A DNA stretch of 15,547 nt, from assembly GCA_030637775.1 (NCBI GenBank), contig DAOWFY010000044.1, positions 1 through 15,547 of the forward strand. The letters run 5' to 3'. Within the stretch, counting starts at the first letter, position 1. Every line of letters begins with the position of its first letter. The notes beneath the pieces are model-generated. The model was not told the origin of the DNA. It searched no databases and saw only the letters and a list, made by a program, of their open reading frames with translations. The DNA is from DAOVGU01 sp030637775 [NCBI: bacterium]. Lineage in GTDB: Bacteria; Ratteibacteria; UBA8468. The position numbers were made by a program, and so were the translations under genes. Shown in pieces: positions 7,219 to 13,644 of this stretch.

Positions 7219-8159
7219 TTCACTATGAGGCCAAGGAGACGATAGCAGAGTTTTGCGGCCAGAAAATCGGGAGCTTTATTTGCGCGGTTGGGAGAAAGCT
7301 CGACGATGTCAAAGCCGATGATTTGATGGGCCAAAACTAAATTAAAAAGCAAAGTGGTTACCTCATACCAGGAAAAACCCCCGGGCTCCGGCGTTCCCAC
7401 TGACGGCATAATCCCGGGGTCAAAGCAGTCAAGGTCAATGGAGAGATAAATCTTTTTAGTTGGCAAAGAAGAGATTACTTCCTGTTGCCATTTACTCTGT
7501 TGGGAGTGTATCAAATGCAGGTTTGAACTCTCCAGATTGCTACTGAAGATAGCTTCATTAGTAAGGAGCGCAATTTTGGAGATCTCTGTGTGATGAAAGA
7601 TTTTTAGATTTTGCTTTTTGGCAAATTCTGCCTCTTCCCTTGAGAGACTGCGCGTTCCTGCCAGAAGAATAGGAATTTTTTCTTCATGGATGCGCCGCAT
7701 CACACAGGAATGATTAAATTTTGTTCCTTCATATTTATCCCTGAGGTCAAGATGGGCATCAAGGGAAAGAAGGGAAAAATCCCGATGAAATTTTTTAAAT
7801 GCTCTTATCACTCCCAAGGTAATGGTATGTTCCCCACCAAGAGTAATCAGGAACTTCTTATCGGAAAGGATTTTGGCTGCAATTTTTTCTATCTCTTTAA
7901 TCATCTGCTCTGGACTTTCAAGGTTTGGTCTCATTTCTGACCGGGTACAAATTCCAATTTTATAGGCTTCGGTTTTTAATTCCCCATCATAGAGCTCTAA
8001 GAATCTGGAGGCAGAAAGAATAGCTTCTGGACCAAATCTTGTGCCTGGCTGGTAGCTGGTGGTAGTGTCATAAGCGACGGGAAGGATAATAAACTTTGCT
8101 TTTTTGTAATCGGAATATTTATCCTCTAACCCCAAAAAATTAAAAGGAAGATTTTCCAT
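7197..8159 (-). CDS. speB: Agmatinase-family ureohydrolase
   Basis: The predicted reaction is hydrolysis of agmatine to putrescine and urea by a dinuclear manganese centre. The metal ligands are all visible: His111 in GGEHT, Asp134/His136/Asp138 in SLDAHLDLR, and Asp242/Asp244 in SIDLDCFDP. The C-terminal GFDIVELSP also fits. I chose the ATG at 8159 (320 residues) because MENLPFNFLGLEDKY looks like the natural N-terminus; the frame extends to a GTG at 8195, but that part is repeat-like sequence. Residues about 197-227 form an insertion not usual in the family. The last six residues (GSGLNI) and the stop come from the palindromic element at 7149-7218, so the native C-terminus was replaced. It lies with pdaD and a DHS-like gene; its true substrate may be agmatine or a guanidino-triamine made by that neighbour. 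Confidence 0.9.
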   Translation of the reverse strand: MENLPFNFLGLEDKYSDYKKAKFIILPVAYDTTTSYQPGTRFGPEAILSASRFLELYDGELKTEAYKIGICTRSEMRPNLESPEQMIKEIEKIAAKILSDKKFLITLGGEHTITLGVIRAFKKFHRDFSLLSLDAHLDLRDKYEGTKFNHSCVMRRIHEEKIPILLAGTRSLSREEAEFAKKQNLKIFHHTEISKIALLTNEAIFSSNLESSNLHLIHSQQSKWQQEVISSLPTKKIYLSIDLDCFDPGIMPSVGTPEPGGFSWYEVTTLLFNLVLAHQIIGFDIVELSPNRANKAPDFLAAKLCYRLLGLIVKGSGLNI

Positions 8160-8169
8160 GAGTATCTTC

Positions 8170-8265
8170 GGGTCGGATAAATTGCGACACTGCACTATAT
8201 GCTGTCTTTAGTAGCAATATGCGAGAGGATTAACTTCTTGATAACTCTCACAGCAACTCCGACCC
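8170..8265. repeat. Spaced inverted repeat between speB and the DHS-like gene
   Basis: GGGTCGGA at 8170-8177 is the exact reverse complement of TCCGACCC at 8258-8265. Both arms resemble the GGGTCGGAT/ATCCGACCC hairpin of the element at 10056-10111, including adjacent CCCCTAC-type bases, suggesting a related element with a longer interior. The 124-bp gap 8160-8283 otherwise holds no gene. Confidence 0.5.
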
Positions 8266-8294
8266 CTACTGCAGGGGTTCGCTTCATCGAACCC
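8262..8294. repeat. Two adjoining hairpins at the 3' end of the DHS-like gene
   Basis: ACCCCT (8262-8267) pairs with AGGGGT (8273-8278) around a 5-nt loop, and GGGTTCG (8275-8281) pairs with CGAACCC (8288-8294) around a 6-nt loop. The two stems share four bases, so they may be alternative structures. The stop codon of the DHS-like gene (8284-8286) lies in the second loop. No T-tract follows, so a terminator role is not supported; a REP-like repeat is more likely. Confidence 0.65.
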
Positions 8295-9303
8295 GCAATT
8301 CTTCTCCCATAATGAAGATCGGCTTCTTTCTGTTCTGGTAATTTCCCTTGGCAAGGGCAGTAACCAGTAAGGGGAGGGCAATGGTAGCATCACAATGGAG
8401 GGTGACCATCTTTGCCTCTTTGGAAATTTTGCCCCAGGATTGACCCTCTTCGAGACTGCAGCCGGAGAGTCCTCCCCACTGGGGGCTGTCGGTGGTAATT
8501 TGAATTGCATATTTATGTCCGGGGTGTTTCCTTCTCATCATCGTGGCGGTGACTTCCGTCTGCTGAATAAAATTTTTCGGCGTGCCACCACCAAGGTAAA
8601 TCACACCGGTAGAGAAGGCGGCAACGGCAATATCGGTGGTCTCCAAAACATCCTTGATAATGTCAAAGGAAAGGGAATTTTCTTTTTTCCTTCTACCCAA
8701 GGCAACCGCAATCCCAAAGGAGGAGTCAGCAAGTGCGGGAGAATAAATAGGGACCTTACTCTTATAGGCGGCAGTTAAAATCCCTTCCCTTTTGCCAACT
8801 GAGGAAAGCCTTTTTCCCAAGAGATAAAAAAATTCTCGGGTAGAGTAGGATCTTTTCTGGTCAAGAGAATTGGCAAATTCGGTAATAAATTTATCATCAT
8901 AGGTATACTGGATATCGGAGGCAAAGACATCGTAAATCCGGTCAACTTTTTTTCTCCTTAATTCTACATCATCAATTAGGGGGGTTCCTTGGTAATGGTG
9001 TTTTCCTAAGATTTCATGCAGATCGTGGAAGAGGTTGGCCCCGGTGGTAACAAGACAATCAATCAGACGCTCCCTGATAAGAAAGACAATTGCTTTCCTC
9101 ATCCCCGCTGGAATGAGGGCTCCCGCAAGACCCAGGAATACGGTTGTTCTCTCTTTAAGCATCCTTTTCCAGAGACTGAAAGCCTCCCCTAATTTCCTTC
9201 CCTGAAATGCCGTCTTCTCCATCTCTCCCAGGAGAGATTCTATGGAAGATTTCTTTCTTATGGAGAGGGGAGCCACTGGTGCTCTTAAAAATTTATTTTT
9301 CAT
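8284..9303 (-). CDS. speY: Deoxyhypusine-synthase-family polyamine synthase (SpeY-like)
   Basis: This 339-residue protein belongs to the NAD-dependent deoxyhypusine synthase fold. It shows [16 protein letters not shown] (85-100), [13 protein letters not shown] (188-200), [12 protein letters not shown] (234-245), and the catalytic lysine Lys292 in the SWGKI motif, equivalent to human Lys329. Bacteria lack eIF5A, so the substrate is not that protein; bacterial members are linked to homospermidine-type synthesis, and I recall SpeY being named for condensation of two agmatines to 1,9-bis(guanidino)-5-aza-nonane. Position between pdaD and speB supports a polyamine role. The start overlaps the pdaD stop (ATGA) with AGAGG 4 nt upstream, so translation is coupled. 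The final Arg-Val-Arg and stop lie in a hairpin repeat. Family is secure; the exact reaction is inferred. Confidence 0.88.
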   Translation of the reverse strand: MKNKFLRAPVAPLSIRKKSSIESLLGEMEKTAFQGRKLGEAFSLWKRMLKERTTVFLGLAGALIPAGMRKAIVFLIRERLIDCLVTTGANLFHDLHEILGKHHYQGTPLIDDVELRRKKVDRIYDVFASDIQYTYDDKFITEFANSLDQKRSYSTREFFYLLGKRLSSVGKREGILTAAYKSKVPIYSPALADSSFGIAVALGRRKKENSLSFDIIKDVLETTDIAVAAFSTGVIYLGGGTPKNFIQQTEVTATMMRRKHPGHKYAIQITTDSPQWGGLSGCSLEEGQSWGKISKEAKMVTLHCDATIALPLLVTALAKGNYQNRKKPIFIMGEELRVR

Positions 9304-9854
9304 TTTTCCTCTGAGACAAAGATGGCTGCCGCTACCACCGTGGTCCAGAGCCCATTTTTATCCCCAATGGCTGACTGTGTAATATTGGTCGTTTTTACGA
9401 TCTGATCACTCATCTTCCAGAGCTCCTTTTTCTCATCGTAACTGGAGTTAGGGTCAAACTCTATCCCTAAAATTGTCGCCAACATCTGGGCGGCTAAATC
9501 TTCTGCATAGTCACCCGCTTTTTCCTCCGTCTCCCCGAAACTTGCATGTTCGGAAAGATAACCATATTGATTGGTATCGGCCGGAATGGCAATGCCTACG
9601 GAAGCGGTGAGGAGCCGATGCGGTTCGTTGGTTGAATTTTTCATCAGGATACAGTGGACAATCTCGCCGGCCGAGAGTAAAGAAAAACCTTCCTGCTTGG
9701 AAATCAGCTTGCAGTTAGGAGGAAAGATGCTGGAGACATGCACAAGATTATATTTGGCAATCCCGGCATTCCTCAGGGCCTGCTCAAAACTGGTTAATTT
9801 CTCCCGGTCCCTTCCTACACCTTTAGTCAGAAAAACCTTTTTTGGTAGAATCAT
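9300..9854 (-). CDS. pdaD: Pyruvoyl-dependent arginine decarboxylase
   Basis: The enzyme converts arginine to agmatine and CO2 using a pyruvoyl group generated by self-cleavage. The 184-residue precursor matches PvlArgDC: N-terminal [22 protein letters not shown], the cleavage site between Ser41 and Ser42 in [39 protein letters not shown] (98-125) containing the catalytic glutamate (FGE), and the C-terminal [13 protein letters not shown]. Self-cleavage would give a beta chain of 41 residues and an alpha chain starting with the pyruvoyl group. It lies 3 nt after the oxidoreductase stop and overlaps the next gene by 4 nt, making it the first step of a three-gene polyamine module. Confidence 0.94.
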   Translation of the reverse strand: MILPKKVFLTKGVGRDREKLTSFEQALRNAGIAKYNLVHVSSIFPPNCKLISKQEGFSLLSAGEIVHCILMKNSTNEPHRLLTASVGIAIPADTNQYGYLSEHASFGETEEKAGDYAEDLAAQMLATILGIEFDPNSSYDEKKELWKMSDQIVKTTNITQSAIGDKNGLWTTVVAAAIFVSEEK

Positions 9855-9857
9855 TTT

Positions 9858-10844
9858 TTACTTTCTCATCTCTCTCTCAATTTTTAAGGCTACTTCCAAG
9901 GCTTCCCTTCCTTCCCTTCCCGAAATTAGCGGGGGTTTTCTCTTCTTTACACTCTCGAGAAAGGTGGAGATCTCAATCCTTAGCGGCTCCTCCCTTTTTA
10001 CCTTGATAGGACGTTTTTTAATTAAATTGCATAGGACTTCCCTTTTTAAGGTATTGTAGGGGCGACATTTATGACGCCCGTTATTGCGGGTCGGATTTAT
10101 CCGACCCCTACCTTTCTTTTCATAGCGGGTCAACTCCTGTGTAGAATAATCCAGGGAGAAATAGCGATTCGGCTCAAAAACCCTGATTTTGCGCAGGTAC
10201 TTATCGGTAATGCGACTGGAGGTAAGATTGGCCACTGCCCCGTTCTTAAAGATAAATCTGACATTGGCAATATCCTCTTTGGTTGAAATGACCGGGACAC
10301 CAACGGCCGAAATTGTATCAAGGGGAGAATCTATGATATTAAAAATAATATCTAAATCATGAATCATCAGGTCCAGCACAACGCTAACCTCAGTTCCTCT
10401 TCTCTGGTAAGGACCAAGCCGATGAATCTCCACAAAACGGGGCTCTTTTAGAAGTTGTTTTAATTTTCTTATCGCGGGATTAAACCTTTCGATATGACCG
10501 ATTTGAAGAATTGTTTTTTTATCTTTAGCAATCCTGATAAGTTCCCCTGCCTGGCTTGTTGTTTCGGTCATCGGCTTTTCTAAAAGAATAGGTACACCTC
10601 TCTTTAAGAAATCTTTAGCAATCTTGTAATGCAGATGAGTGGGAACGACGATACTCGCAGCATCTACCTTTCCTAATACCTGATGGTAGTCTGGATACCA
10701 GGTGCTCCCATATCTTTCTGCAATTTCCCTCTTATTCAGAGGATCACAGAGGATGAGTTCCACCCCGGGTAGTTCTGCGTAGATACGAGCATACTGGCTC
10801 CCCAAGTGTCCTATTCCCACTACCGCTACTCTTATTCTTTTCAT
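9858..10844 (-). CDS. Gfo/Idh/MocA-family NAD(P)-dependent oxidoreductase
   Basis: A 328-residue sugar-dehydrogenase-type protein. The Rossmann motif VVGIGHLGSQYARIY (8-22), the EKPM signature (89-92), IGHIERFNPAIRKL (115-128) and the HDLDII motif (162-167) define the family. The IGHIERFNP form is found in UDP-sugar dehydrogenases such as GnnA/WlbA types, so a role in nucleotide-sugar or lipid A precursor synthesis is possible but not shown. Residues about 245-264 (including GRHKCRPYN) are encoded by an in-frame palindromic element at 10056-10111 and interrupt a variable region before the conserved C-terminal EEPLRIEISTFLESV. It is first in the leftward run, with a near-consensus promoter whose -10 box ends about 12 nt from the ATG and with no Shine-Dalgarno sequence. 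The link to the polyamine genes downstream may be only positional. Confidence 0.88.
   Translation of the reverse strand: MKRIRVAVVGIGHLGSQYARIYAELPGVELILCDPLNKREIAERYGSTWYPDYHQVLGKVDAASIVVPTHLHYKIAKDFLKRGVPILLEKPMTETTSQAGELIRIAKDKKTILQIGHIERFNPAIRKLKQLLKEPRFVEIHRLGPYQRRGTEVSVVLDLMIHDLDIIFNIIDSPLDTISAVGVPVISTKEDIANVRFIFKNGAVANLTSSRITDKYLRKIRVFEPNRYFSLDYSTQELTRYEKKGRGRINPTRNNGRHKCRPYNTLKREVLCNLIKKRPIKVKREEPLRIEISTFLESVKKRKPPLISGREGREALEVALKIEREMRK
10056..10111. repeat. 56-bp double-hairpin element inserted in frame in a coding gene
   Basis: The ends GTAGGGG (10056-10062) and CCCCTAC (10105-10111) are inverted repeats. Inside are a 5-bp stem GGGCG/CGCCC (10060-10064, 10075-10079) and a perfect 9-bp stem GGGTCGGAT/ATCCGACCC (10088-10096, 10099-10107), giving a cloverleaf-like structure. 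In the oxidoreductase frame it is translated without a stop, as about 20 residues occupying 10053-10112 (60 nt). The second stem recurs as arms at 8170-8177 and 8258-8265. Confidence 0.88.
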
Positions 10845-10856
10845 TGCGACTTTTTA

Positions 10857-10884
10857 ATTTTACACTTTTTTTCGTGAATGTCAA
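10857..10884 (-). promoter_or_regulatory. Leftward sigma70-type promoter for the oxidoreductase-polyamine run
   Basis: Minus-strand TTGACA (10879-10884, consensus) and TAAAAT (10857-10862, 5 of 6) are separated by 16 nt. Predicted initiation near 10850 leaves only about 6 nt before the ATG at 10844 and no Shine-Dalgarno sequence, suggesting a leaderless or near-leaderless message. Confidence 0.65.
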
Positions 10885-10905
10885 CTTTTACAAAAAAACA
10901 GAGAG

Positions 10906-10934
10906 TTGACGTTGTTCATCATTTGTGATACACT
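10906..10934 (+). promoter_or_regulatory. Rightward sigma70-type promoter for the toxin-antitoxin run
   Basis: TTGACG (10906-10911) and TACACT (10929-10934) are separated by 17 nt; initiation would be near 10941, just before the strong ribosome-binding site. It is back to back with the leftward promoter, and their -35 boxes are 21 nt apart, so a single bound regulator such as the antitoxin could affect both. Confidence 0.65.
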
Positions 10935-10941
10935 ACAATAT

Positions 10942-10947
10942 AGGAGG
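10942..10947 (+). promoter_or_regulatory. Strong Shine-Dalgarno site that fixes the antitoxin start
   Basis: AGGAGG ends 4 nt before the ATG at 10952. It is the best ribosome-binding site in the window and argues against the upstream in-frame ATG at 10925, which would lie inside the promoter. Confidence 0.8.
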
Positions 10948-10951
10948 AGAA

Positions 10952-11179
10952 ATGTCTACGAAAAATCCAAGGTTGAATGTAGTGCTGGAGCCGCCAATTT
11001 ATTCATCCATCAGAAGACTTGCAGAAAAAGACGGGGTTTCTTTATCCCTGAAAGCAAGAGATCTTATCAAAGAGGCTCTGGAAACATATGAGGATAGATA
11101 CTGGCTCCAGAAGTTAGAAAAAAGAGAAAAAACTTTTGAGCGAAGATCTGCCCAAACCCATAAGCAGGTCTGGAAGTGA
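10952..11179 (+). CDS. Ribbon-helix-helix antitoxin
   Basis: A 75-residue protein with a short N-terminal strand and two helices typical of the CopG/RHH DNA-binding fold (PRLNVVLEPPIYSSIRRLAEKDGVSLSLKARDLIKEALETYED, about 6-48). The charged C-terminal tail (KLEKREKTFERRSAQTHKQVWK) is the expected toxin-binding part. The stop overlaps the toxin start (GTGA), the standard antitoxin-first arrangement. It probably represses its own promoter by binding near the -35/-10 region, which also overlaps the divergent oxidoreductase promoter region. An upstream in-frame ATG at 10925 was rejected because of the ribosome-binding-site position. Confidence 0.85.
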   Translation: MSTKNPRLNVVLEPPIYSSIRRLAEKDGVSLSLKARDLIKEALETYEDRYWLQKLEKREKTFERRSAQTHKQVWK

Positions 11180-11469
11180 ACTGGCGAGCACTTTATCACC
11201 CTGATGTGCGAAAAGTAGACCTGCCTAAAATACCCAGGAATCTTCAGGCTCGGATACGAAAGGCTATTGAGTTAAGGCTATTTCGGGATCCTATCCTTGC
11301 CGGGGAACCATTAAGAAAAAGCCTGAAAGGTTATAGAAAACTCAGGGCGGGGGATTATCGGGTAATTTACAGAATTGAGAAAGCGGATATTCTTATATTC
11401 ATCATCGGGAATCGCAAAGAAGTTTATCGTAAAGTATTGCCCAGAACAAAAAGAGCAAGAAATACATGA
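11176..11469 (+). CDS. RelE/ParE-superfamily toxin
   Basis: A 97-residue basic protein. It starts with GTG, overlapping the antitoxin stop by 4 nt. The RelE/ParE fold is indicated by YHPDVRKVDLPKIPRNLQARI near the N-terminus, by LRKSLKGYRKLRAGDYRVIYRI (46-67) and by IGNRKEVYRKV (77-87), which contain the basic and aromatic residues (Arg57, Arg62, Arg80, Tyr84) usual in ribosome-dependent mRNA interferases of the RelE type. It would cleave mRNA at the ribosome when free of antitoxin; a ParE-like gyrase target cannot be excluded by sequence alone. The stop codon overlaps the ATG of the transglutaminase gene (ATGA), so the pair is physically coupled to the export genes downstream. Confidence 0.87.
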   Translation: MNWRALYHPDVRKVDLPKIPRNLQARIRKAIELRLFRDPILAGEPLRKSLKGYRKLRAGDYRVIYRIEKADILIFIIGNRKEVYRKVLPRTKRARNT

Positions 11470-12926
11470 AGCATAAAAGCCGTTCTAAAATTATTTCCTG
11501 CTTTTTCCTTCTTTTCTGGTTGGTGATGATTTCGCTTTTGTTAGCCAAAGAAGGGTATCTCTATCAAAATCGCCTTACAAGACTCTCTTCTTCTCAACCC
11601 CTTCCTTTTCGCGAGGAGTGGTTTTCTATTCTTTATCAGGACAAAAGAATCGGCTACCTTTACCAGACAACAAGACCTTCGCTAAGAAAGGATGCTCCCT
11701 ATGAACTCTACAGCCGGATGAGACTTTCCCTTTTTCTCTCGGGGAAAGAGGTTCCTATAACATTGGAAGGTTCCTCCTTCTTTGCTAAGGATTACCGATT
11801 GAAAAATCTCTCTTATTGTCTGAAGACCTTTCTTTATCAAGTGAAGGTAGAGGGGAAGAGAAAAGGAGATTTTTTGGAATTGGAGGTGGAGACGGCGGGA
11901 AGAAGGATAAAGAAGAAGATAAAAATAGGCAATAAGGTTCTTGCCAACAGTCTTGTACCTTCACTTTTCTTATCAAAATTGGTTCCTGGCACCTCCTTTA
12001 CCCTTCCTCTATTTGACCCCTTGAGTTTAGATTTAGGAGAGGCAAAAATTGAGGTGTTCTCCTTCGCTCGGAGGGAAGGGAAAAAGCTCTTTCAATTAAA
12101 GACAACCTATCAAGGGATTGTTACCTATAGTCTGGTTACTGAAGATGGAGAGATGTTGGAAGCAGAGACCCCTTTAGGTTTAAAGATCAAGAAAACTAGC
12201 CAACAGGTTGCTTTAGGAAAATTGGAAAAGAAGGAGATTTCTGATCTTCTCAAAAGATTCTCGGTTGCGGTGGAGAAAAAAATTGAGAAACCAGAGGAAC
12301 TGAAAAGTCTTAAGTTGAAAATATCCGGGGTAGAGATCTCCGCACTTCTCAATGAGAGGCAACAATCCGTTGATAAGGATACGATCAGCATCGTTAGGGA
12401 GAAGTATCCCCCTTCATCCAAACCTCTCCTACCCATCACCATTCCCCAATTAAAGCCTTTTCTTCAGGAGACAATATTTATTCAGAGCGAGGATAGAGAA
12501 ATTAGGGAGGAAGCAAGAACAATTATTGGAAGGGAAAAAGATAGCCGGAAAGCGGCAGAATTACTCCTTTCCTGGGTCTACGAAAAAATAAAAAAGGAGC
12601 CAACCTTTTCTCTTCCTTCAGCGGTAGAGGTTTTGGAGAGAAGGGTGGGGGACTGTAATGAGCATGCCATACTTTTTACTGCCCTTGCCCGAAGTATAGG
12701 CATTCCCACCAAGATTGTTCTTGGACTCCTCTATCATCAAGGAGCCTTTTATTATCATGCCTGGTGCAAGGTATTTATTGGGGAATGGATCAGCCTGGAT
12801 CCTATCCTAAATCAAATTCCAACAGACTGCACCCATCTGGAATTGGCATCCGGAGACTTTGGCTCTCAGATAGAACTGATAAGATATTTAGGAAGAATAA
12901 AGATTGAAATAGTTAACGATGATTAA
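11466..12926 (+). CDS. Membrane-anchored transglutaminase-like protein
   Basis: A 486-residue protein with a single N-terminal hydrophobic helix (about 9-28), so most of it should lie outside the cytoplasm. The central beta-rich part (about 45-260) has no motif I recognise. The C-terminal domain (about 355-450) is transglutaminase-like with an intact triad: Cys397 in VGDCNEHAILFTALARSIGIP, His431 in FYYHAW, and Asp445 in ISLDPILN. Such bacterial domains usually act as cysteine proteases or amide-modifying enzymes rather than true crosslinkers; the substrate is unknown. The ATG overlaps the toxin stop by 4 nt and the stop overlaps the ABC ATPase start by 8 nt, implying an operon with the exporter genes. 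There is no strong Shine-Dalgarno sequence, so translation is probably coupled. Confidence 0.88.
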   Translation: MKHKSRSKIISCFFLLFWLVMISLLLAKEGYLYQNRLTRLSSSQPLPFREEWFSILYQDKRIGYLYQTTRPSLRKDAPYELYSRMRLSLFLSGKEVPITLEGSSFFAKDYRLKNLSYCLKTFLYQVKVEGKRKGDFLELEVETAGRRIKKKIKIGNKVLANSLVPSLFLSKLVPGTSFTLPLFDPLSLDLGEAKIEVFSFARREGKKLFQLKTTYQGIVTYSLVTEDGEMLEAETPLGLKIKKTSQQVALGKLEKKEISDLLKRFSVAVEKKIEKPEELKSLKLKISGVEISALLNERQQSVDKDTISIVREKYPPSSKPLLPITIPQLKPFLQETIFIQSEDREIREEARTIIGREKDSRKAAELLLSWVYEKIKKEPTFSLPSAVEVLERRVGDCNEHAILFTALARSIGIPTKIVLGLLYHQGAFYYHAWCKVFIGEWISLDPILNQIPTDCTHLELASGDFGSQIELIRYLGRIKIEIVNDD

Positions 12927-13632
12927 AATAGTTCATCTGACAAAAAGATTTAGGGAGACGATTGCCGTTGATGACCTTAATTTAGAGATTCCTAAGGGAG
13001 AGCTCTTCTGCTTTATCGGACCAAATGGAGCGGGAAAAACCACCACCATCAAACTGCTTACCGGGCTTCTTTTTCCGACCTCTGGAGAGATTTTTATTGG
13101 GGGTTATAATGTTCAGACTGAGCCCCTAAAAGCAAAATCACTTATTGGCTATATCCCAGATAGCCCCTTCCTTTATGAGAAATTAACCGGGGAGGAGTTT
13201 CTCTCCTTTATTGCTGGACTGTATGGGATGAAGGAGGCGGATGGAAAAATTGAGGAATTTTTGGGGTTATTTGGTCTTTCCGACTATAAAGAGAGATTAA
13301 TTAGCGATTATTCCCATGGGATGAGGCAGAGATTGGCTTTCTCTGCCATTCTTCTTCATCATCCTGAAGTTATCGTCATCGATGAACCTTTAGTGGGTTT
13401 AGATCCGGCAAGCAGCCGGTTGGTTAAGGACCTTTTAAGAAAGGAGACTGCCAAAGGGAAAACCATTTTTCTTTCCACCCACACCCTTTCGGTAGCGGAG
13501 GAGATCGCCGACAGAATCGGTGTGATTCACAAAGGAAAACTGATCGTTTTGGGTAAATTAGAGGATTTGAGAAAGAAGGCTCATTCTTTGGGAAAGTTGG
13601 AGGAGGTGTTTCTACAGCTAACCCAAGAGTAA
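12919..13632 (+). CDS. ABC transporter ATPase subunit (ABC-2 type)
   Basis: A 237-residue nucleotide-binding subunit. Walker A is GPNGAGKTT (34-42), the signature is YSHGMRQRLAFSAIL (131-145), Walker B is VIVIDEPLVGLDP (151-163), and the switch histidine is His188 in STHT. The signature is SHGMRQ rather than SGGxxQ, and the Q-loop position reads GYIPDSPFLYEKLT with Asp instead of Gln, both tolerated in CcmA/BcrA-type exporters. It would energise the permease encoded next. The start overlaps the transglutaminase gene by 8 nt. Confidence 0.93.
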   Translation: MIKIVHLTKRFRETIAVDDLNLEIPKGELFCFIGPNGAGKTTTIKLLTGLLFPTSGEIFIGGYNVQTEPLKAKSLIGYIPDSPFLYEKLTGEEFLSFIAGLYGMKEADGKIEEFLGLFGLSDYKERLISDYSHGMRQRLAFSAILLHHPEVIVIDEPLVGLDPASSRLVKDLLRKETAKGKTIFLSTHTLSVAEEIADRIGVIHKGKLIVLGKLEDLRKKAHSLGKLEEVFLQLTQE

Positions 13633-13644
13633 CCCCTATAAACA

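Noticed and set aside
8160-8195. GTG start for speB at 8195
   Set aside because: The extra 12 residues come from repeat-like sequence; the ATG at 8159 starts a normal agmatinase N-terminus.
8208-8778. Reading frames of 100 aa (minus, 8208-8510) and 127 aa (plus, 8395-8778)
   Set aside because: Both overlap the well-supported DHS-like gene in other frames and resemble no protein family.
10880-10910. GTCAACT/AGTTGAC inverted repeat as a toxin-antitoxin operator
   Set aside because: The two arms are simply the -35 boxes of the divergent promoters, which explains the symmetry without an operator.
10925-10951. Upstream ATG at 10925 for the antitoxin
   Set aside because: It lies within the promoter, while a consensus AGGAGG sits correctly before the ATG at 10952.
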